From: an uncultured Acidimicrobiales bacterium | GTDB lineage: Bacteria; Actinomycetota; Acidimicrobiia; Acidimicrobiales; SZUA-35 | Length of the DNA stretch: 64,000 bases | Direction: 5' to 3' | Assembly: GCA_937922785.1 (NCBI GenBank) | Contig: CALAJQ010000012.1 | Span: 246,552-310,551 of the forward strand | Shown here: piece after piece, positions 60,711-64,000 of the stretch | Layout of the letters: each line of letters begins with the position of its first letter | How positions within the stretch are numbered: position 1 is the first letter of the stretch | Translations under genes and position numbers: made by a program | Notes under the pieces: model-generated | Database searches by the model: none | Told to the model about the DNA's origin: nothing | Seen by the model: only the letters and a program-made list of their open reading frames with translations

Positions 60711-61477
60711 CGGCTCGGCAGTCTCCCGACCGGCCCCAAGAACAGCGCGTGTATGAACATCACGACTACGAGCACCCGTATCCGCCGGCTGACCTAGAGG
60801 CCGAGTATCCGTTCGAGGAGATGAAATTTGTTTCCCGCTCTCCCGAGGTGATGGCAGAGCGGGCCCAGTCATTCTTTGACCTCATGGACGCTCGGCGCAG
60901 CCCTCGAATGTTCTCACCGGAGCCAGTGCCGCTAGAGCTGATCGAGCTGGCCGTTGCGGCGGCATCAACTGCACCTTCGGGTGCGCACAAACAACCCTGG
61001 CGCTTCGTTGTCACCGGCGATCCGGACGTGAAGAAGGCAATTCGGGCTGCAGCTGAAGAGGAGGAGCGAGTCAACTACTTAGACAATCGAATGAACCAAG
61101 AGTGGCAACAAGCGTTGGCGCCGCTGGGGACTGATCATCACAAGGAGTTCCTAGAGGTCGCGCCTTGGCTGGTGGTGTTATTCGAAGAGCGCTACGAAGT
61201 GACCGCTGAGGGCGAGCGAAGAAAGAACTACTACGTGAAGGAAAGCACAGGCATTGCGGCCGGCATGTTCATCACAGCGCTGCACAACATGGGTTTGGCC
61301 ACTTTGACCCACACGCCCAGCCCGATGAACTTCCTGCGCACGGTGCTGGGCCGGCCCGAAAACGAGCGGCCGTTTGTTCTGTTTCCAGTGGGTTACCCGC
61401 TGCCCGGAGTGAAAGTGCCCACGCTGGGCCGCAAGTCACTGGAGGAGGTAATGGTGACTGTGACTAAGCCGCACTGA
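60707..61477 (+). CDS. Nitroreductase-fold flavoprotein, iodotyrosine-deiodinase-like
   Basis: A 256-residue FMN enzyme. The motifs MDARRSPRMFSPEPVP, STAPSGAHKQPWRFVV, KESTGIAAGMFITALH, LATLTHTPSPMNFL and LFPVGYPLPG follow the iodotyrosine deiodinase (IYD) subgroup of the nitroreductase superfamily. Bacterial relatives reductively dehalogenate halotyrosines or serve other flavin reductions. An N-terminal acidic/His-rich extension (YEHHDYEHPYPPADLEAEYP) is usual for the subgroup. It is coupled to the DUF1269 gene by ATGA. Confidence 0.88.
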   Translation: MTARQSPDRPQEQRVYEHHDYEHPYPPADLEAEYPFEEMKFVSRSPEVMAERAQSFFDLMDARRSPRMFSPEPVPLELIELAVAAASTAPSGAHKQPWRFVVTGDPDVKKAIRAAAEEEERVNYLDNRMNQEWQQALAPLGTDHHKEFLEVAPWLVVLFEERYEVTAEGERRKNYYVKESTGIAAGMFITALHNMGLATLTHTPSPMNFLRTVLGRPENERPFVLFPVGYPLPGVKVPTLGRKSLEEVMVTVTKPH

Positions 61478-61520
61478 CATCGAGCTGACTGGCATCGAGC
61501 TTGGTTGACATCAAGGGTGG
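61474..61520 (+). repeat. Three imperfect copies of a 16-bp unit across a stop codon
   Basis: CTGACATCGAGCTGA, CTGGCATCGAGCTTGG and TTGACATCAAGGGTGG follow each other from 61474; the first includes the nitroreductase TGA. This is the third case in the window of a short tandem repeat over a gene's stop codon. Confidence 0.6.
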
Positions 61521-61578
61521 TTCCGACAACCAGTCACAACAACTTGCGTCGCCCTTCTTGTTGGCGCGAGGCTGGACC

Positions 61579-62658
61579 ATGGACACCAAAACTGACTTGC
61601 CAAACCTGCCCGGCCGTTTGGGTTCGCCCGACATGGACCTGAGGTCTGATCCGCGATCTGACCCAAGGATGTTGGCCGCGTTAGCGCCACTTGGTCTGGA
61701 TGTGCATCCGGAAGACCCAGGCGTCACTTCGGAGACTCCGATTGAGGCGCTGCTTGAGTACTGTGCCGCGGCTGAAGTTGGGTTTGCCGCACTTGGTCCG
61801 ATGCTTACCGAGGCGACCCCGCCGGTAGAGGGGGTGGTGCGTCGAACCGAAGTGATCAAGGGCATCGACGACAACGACATCAATCTCTACATCCACCAGC
61901 CGGTTGATATGGACGGGCCGCTTCCGTGTGTTGTGCACACCCATGGAGGGGGCATGGTCATTCTTCAAGCATCCGACGTTGGCTACGTGCGCTGGCGCGA
62001 CGAGCTTGCCGCAACCGGACTGGTAGTGGTTGGCGTTGAGTTCCGTAATGGTGGGGGAGCGTTGGGCCCTCACCCGTTCCCTGCTGGGTTGAACGATTGT
62101 GCGGCGGGAGTGCAGTGGGTTAACGAGAACCGAAACGATCTTGGCATTTCGAAAATTGTGATTTCGGGCGAGTCTGGTGGTGGCAACTTGGCGTTGGCCA
62201 CAACGCTGAAAGCCAAACAACAGGGCTGGGTTTCGGTAATTGACGGAGTCTACGCGCAGTGCCCGTACATCTTTGGTGGCTATGCCGAGAAGGATCCAGC
62301 GTTGCCTTCGTTGTATGAGAACGACGACTACTTCCTGAACGTCACCAACATGGGTGCGCTGGCCAGGGTTTATGACCCGTCGGGCGAGAACGCTACTAAC
62401 CCGTTGGCGTGGCCTTATCACGCGGACGTGGCCGAGTTGACAGGTTTGCCGCCGCATGTGATTTCGGTGAACGAGTTGGATCCGTTGCGCGACGAAGGTC
62501 TTGCTTACTACCGCAAGTTGGGTCTGGCCGGGGTTCCGTCGGTCAGCCGAACAGTTAACGGCACCTGTCACGCTGGTGATTGTTTGGCGCTGGACGCGAT
62601 GCCTGATGTGTATCGGGCAACCCAAAGAGACATCAACGGGTTCGCAAACTCGCTATAG
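61579..62658 (+). CDS. Alpha/beta hydrolase, hormone-sensitive-lipase family esterase
   Basis: A 359-residue esterase of the HSL (alpha/beta hydrolase 3) family. It has the oxyanion motif HTHGGGMVI, the nucleophile S199 in [10 protein letters not shown], the acid in [10 protein letters not shown] and the histidine in NGTCHAGD. The extra N-terminal cap (residues 1-110) is typical. ATG 61579 is preferred to TTG 61501, because the upstream part lies in a repeat and is not protein-like. Probable role: hydrolysis of short carboxylic esters. It stands alone after the nitroreductase, on the same strand. Confidence 0.88.
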   Translation: MDTKTDLPNLPGRLGSPDMDLRSDPRSDPRMLAALAPLGLDVHPEDPGVTSETPIEALLEYCAAAEVGFAALGPMLTEATPPVEGVVRRTEVIKGIDDNDINLYIHQPVDMDGPLPCVVHTHGGGMVILQASDVGYVRWRDELAATGLVVVGVEFRNGGGALGPHPFPAGLNDCAAGVQWVNENRNDLGISKIVISGESGGGNLALATTLKAKQQGWVSVIDGVYAQCPYIFGGYAEKDPALPSLYENDDYFLNVTNMGALARVYDPSGENATNPLAWPYHADVAELTGLPPHVISVNELDPLRDEGLAYYRKLGLAGVPSVSRTVNGTCHAGDCLALDAMPDVYRATQRDINGFANSL

Positions 62659-62686
62659 GGCACAAGCTTGGCGTTGGGCGCGGGTC

Positions 62687-63955
62687 CTAGGCCGCATGTC
62701 GTTTGATTGCGATTTCATCGGCGGTAGCGGGCCTGGGCTTCCAGATGCGCGTAGGCCCTCGATTGGGTGGGGCGAGTATCCAATAGAGCGTTTGGTTGTT
62801 GTCGTGGAGTTCGGTGTGACAACTGCGGCACACGAGCGCCATTTCGTCGATGTTGGTCTTGCCGGCCTTGGGAGCGTGAAATGGGGTGACGTGATGGGCC
62901 TGGCAGCGCCCTGGGCTGGCTCCGCATTGCACACAGCCGCGATCTCGGGCGACGAGGGCTCGGAACTGGGCTGGGGTTGCTAGCCGTTTGTTGCGTCCGT
63001 GGAAGAGCACTTCGCCGTGGCCGCTTAGCAGGGTGCCGACAAAGGATGAATGGCAAAGGAGCTTGTTCAACAGCTTGGTTGGCAAGCGGCGGCCGTCCAG
63101 GCTGAAAGCTTTGGAGGGGCCGTCGTCGGTCCAGTCCTCGGCGTAGCTGATCACGTGGAATGTTGTGCCGCTACTGCGATCGCCACCAGGACTTCCGTCT
63201 GAATCGGCAGCTTTTGTGTTGTGTGTCCCTGTCATCAGTTCGACGAATGCGTCAAACATTCGTTGATCGTGGGTGCGGGGGTGTTGGGAGGCGGGCAGTT
63301 TGCGGCCGCCGTCAGCTTTGTAGAGCTCGTCGGCCCGGGCAGAGATGAGGTCCATGATTCGGTCGGTGATTTCCGTGTCGCCCTCGGGCATTACAGCGTC
63401 GGTGCCGCGGCTTGTGGTGAAGCGTGAGACCTTGCGCCGGCGACGTTGTCGGTCATACCGGGCATCGTGTTCGTCTTGAGACTTCTGTTCGTCGACCCAC
63501 TGCCGGGCAACGGCGTTGGCCTTGTCGGGCCCGGCAGCTTTGATCTGATCAAGCAGTTCGTTTGAGTTGGCGCCAGCCCCGTTGGTCTGGTCAGATGCCA
63601 TCGCAATGGCGTCGAGCTGACTTTCGCCAATGTCGCCTTCGGCCAGAGCGTCACTCAGGTCTCGATTCTTCTCCACCGCCGCGGCGCGGGCAGCTGCACG
63701 CCGCGCTTGGAGTTTGGAGGCACCGGTGGCTCGAGCGGCCGACTCGTTGTTGCGATCAGAGTTGCCGCGAGCTTTCATGTCGGCCAAGACTCGGGACTCA
63801 GAGGCCGAGATTCGGCGCCGAAATTGGGAGAGTAAACCGATGGTGGCTTCGTCGGCCGGGGCAGCAGCCATGTACTGCTCCAGACCGGCGAACATCTCGC
63901 CCGCCACCTTCAATTCGAACCCGATTTGGGACTCACCTGCCATAGAAATAACCAT
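62687..63955 (-). CDS. DUF222/13E12-type HNH endonuclease-domain protein
   Basis: A 422-residue protein of the DUF222-HNH family that is widely repeated in actinobacterial genomes. The helical, Ala/Arg-rich N-terminal two thirds are DUF222-like; the C-terminal HNH domain has two CxxC pairs (GCVQCG and CRSCH) around the catalytic QAHHVTPFHAPKAG. The Cys residues should bind a structural zinc. ATG 63955 is taken as the start, with ATG 63943 as an alternative. The biological role of this family is not settled; some members are in mobile DNA. I see no inverted repeats or target duplications here. Confidence 0.88.
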   Translation of the reverse strand: MVISMAGESQIGFELKVAGEMFAGLEQYMAAAPADEATIGLLSQFRRRISASESRVLADMKARGNSDRNNESAARATGASKLQARRAAARAAAVEKNRDLSDALAEGDIGESQLDAIAMASDQTNGAGANSNELLDQIKAAGPDKANAVARQWVDEQKSQDEHDARYDRQRRRRKVSRFTTSRGTDAVMPEGDTEITDRIMDLISARADELYKADGGRKLPASQHPRTHDQRMFDAFVELMTGTHNTKAADSDGSPGGDRSSGTTFHVISYAEDWTDDGPSKAFSLDGRRLPTKLLNKLLCHSSFVGTLLSGHGEVLFHGRNKRLATPAQFRALVARDRGCVQCGASPGRCQAHHVTPFHAPKAGKTNIDEMALVCRSCHTELHDNNQTLYWILAPPNRGPTRIWKPRPATADEIAIKRHAA

Positions 63956-64000
63956 ACTCAGGCGCTATGACAGTATTGATTTGCCGCTCTATCAGAGGGT
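63956..64000. other. Right edge of the window
   Basis: The last 45 bp hold a plus-strand ATG at 63967 that could begin a divergent gene (MTVLICRS...). The fragment is too short to call. Confidence 0.2.

Noticed and set aside
61681..62625. 314-codon minus-strand ORF over the esterase gene
   Set aside because: The plus-strand esterase has a complete catalytic triad and family motifs; the opposite frame looks like a Arg/His/Val-rich shadow.
62687..63955. DUF222/HNH gene as part of a mobile element
   Set aside because: No terminal repeats, integrase, transposase or composition change is visible nearby.

Overview
The window looks like chromosomal DNA of a free-living actinobacterium, most probably a member of the Acidimicrobiia (inference). 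The grounds are a moderately high G+C content, frequent GTG and TTG starts, a pst-phoU-senX3-regX3 phosphate locus, a long DivIVA-like protein, a UPF0182 protein, a Zincin_2 (DUF2342) protein, a DUF222/HNH protein, and an extracellular giant protein carrying integrin-like and RTX repeats. I see no rRNA, tRNA, CRISPR array, insertion sequence or prophage. Genes are densely packed, and many are coupled by 1-4 bp ATGA or TGATG overlaps.

Layout. 1-11.9 kb is a phosphate/polyphosphate island: ppk1, a NUDIX hydrolase, an M48-type membrane protease, pstSCAB-phoU, a SenX3-like kinase, a RegX3-like regulator and an MFS transporter. A clear direct-repeat PHO box precedes pstS. 11.9-25.5 kb holds housekeeping and cell-envelope genes: a Zincin_2 protein, an SDR protein, a catalytically dead HtrA-like protein, moaE, a HEAT-repeat protein, an acidic-tailed protein, a 59-residue membrane protein on the opposite strand, a PDZ/Lon-like protease, a 1052-residue DivIVA-domain protein, UPF0182 and MsrA.

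25.5-38.2 kb is one 4226-codon gene for a secreted giant. In order it carries an integrin-like FG-GAP region, about 50 PISSL pentapeptides, a gingipain/caspase-like domain with a visible His-Cys pair, tandem Ig-like units and an RTX calcium-binding tail. Convergent to it is a 1241-residue protein built like mammalian soluble adenylyl cyclase: two complementary half-cyclase domains, an NTPase and a long helical tail.

42-54 kb encodes transport and redox functions: a TauE/SafE permease, an oppDF-A-BC peptide ABC system with several RNA hairpins, a heterodimeric ABC exporter with one degenerate ATP site, and a cytochrome b/molybdopterin enzyme pair. 54-57.4 kb is a minus-strand operon running from a probable selenoprotein (in-frame TGA in a UxxC motif, with a SECIS-like hairpin) through a RimB-like protease and RimK to an enoyl-CoA hydratase-like protein. 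57.4-64 kb contains a secreted DUF4214/lamin-tail protein, a DUF1269 protein, a nitroreductase of the iodotyrosine-deiodinase type, an HSL-type esterase and a DUF222/HNH endonuclease.

The most unusual items are the giant PISSL/caspase/RTX protein, the recoded TGA selenoprotein, the DivIVA protein with a phage MuF-like C-terminus, and the sAC-like cyclase. All functional statements come from reading the sequence and from family knowledge; no database search was run.
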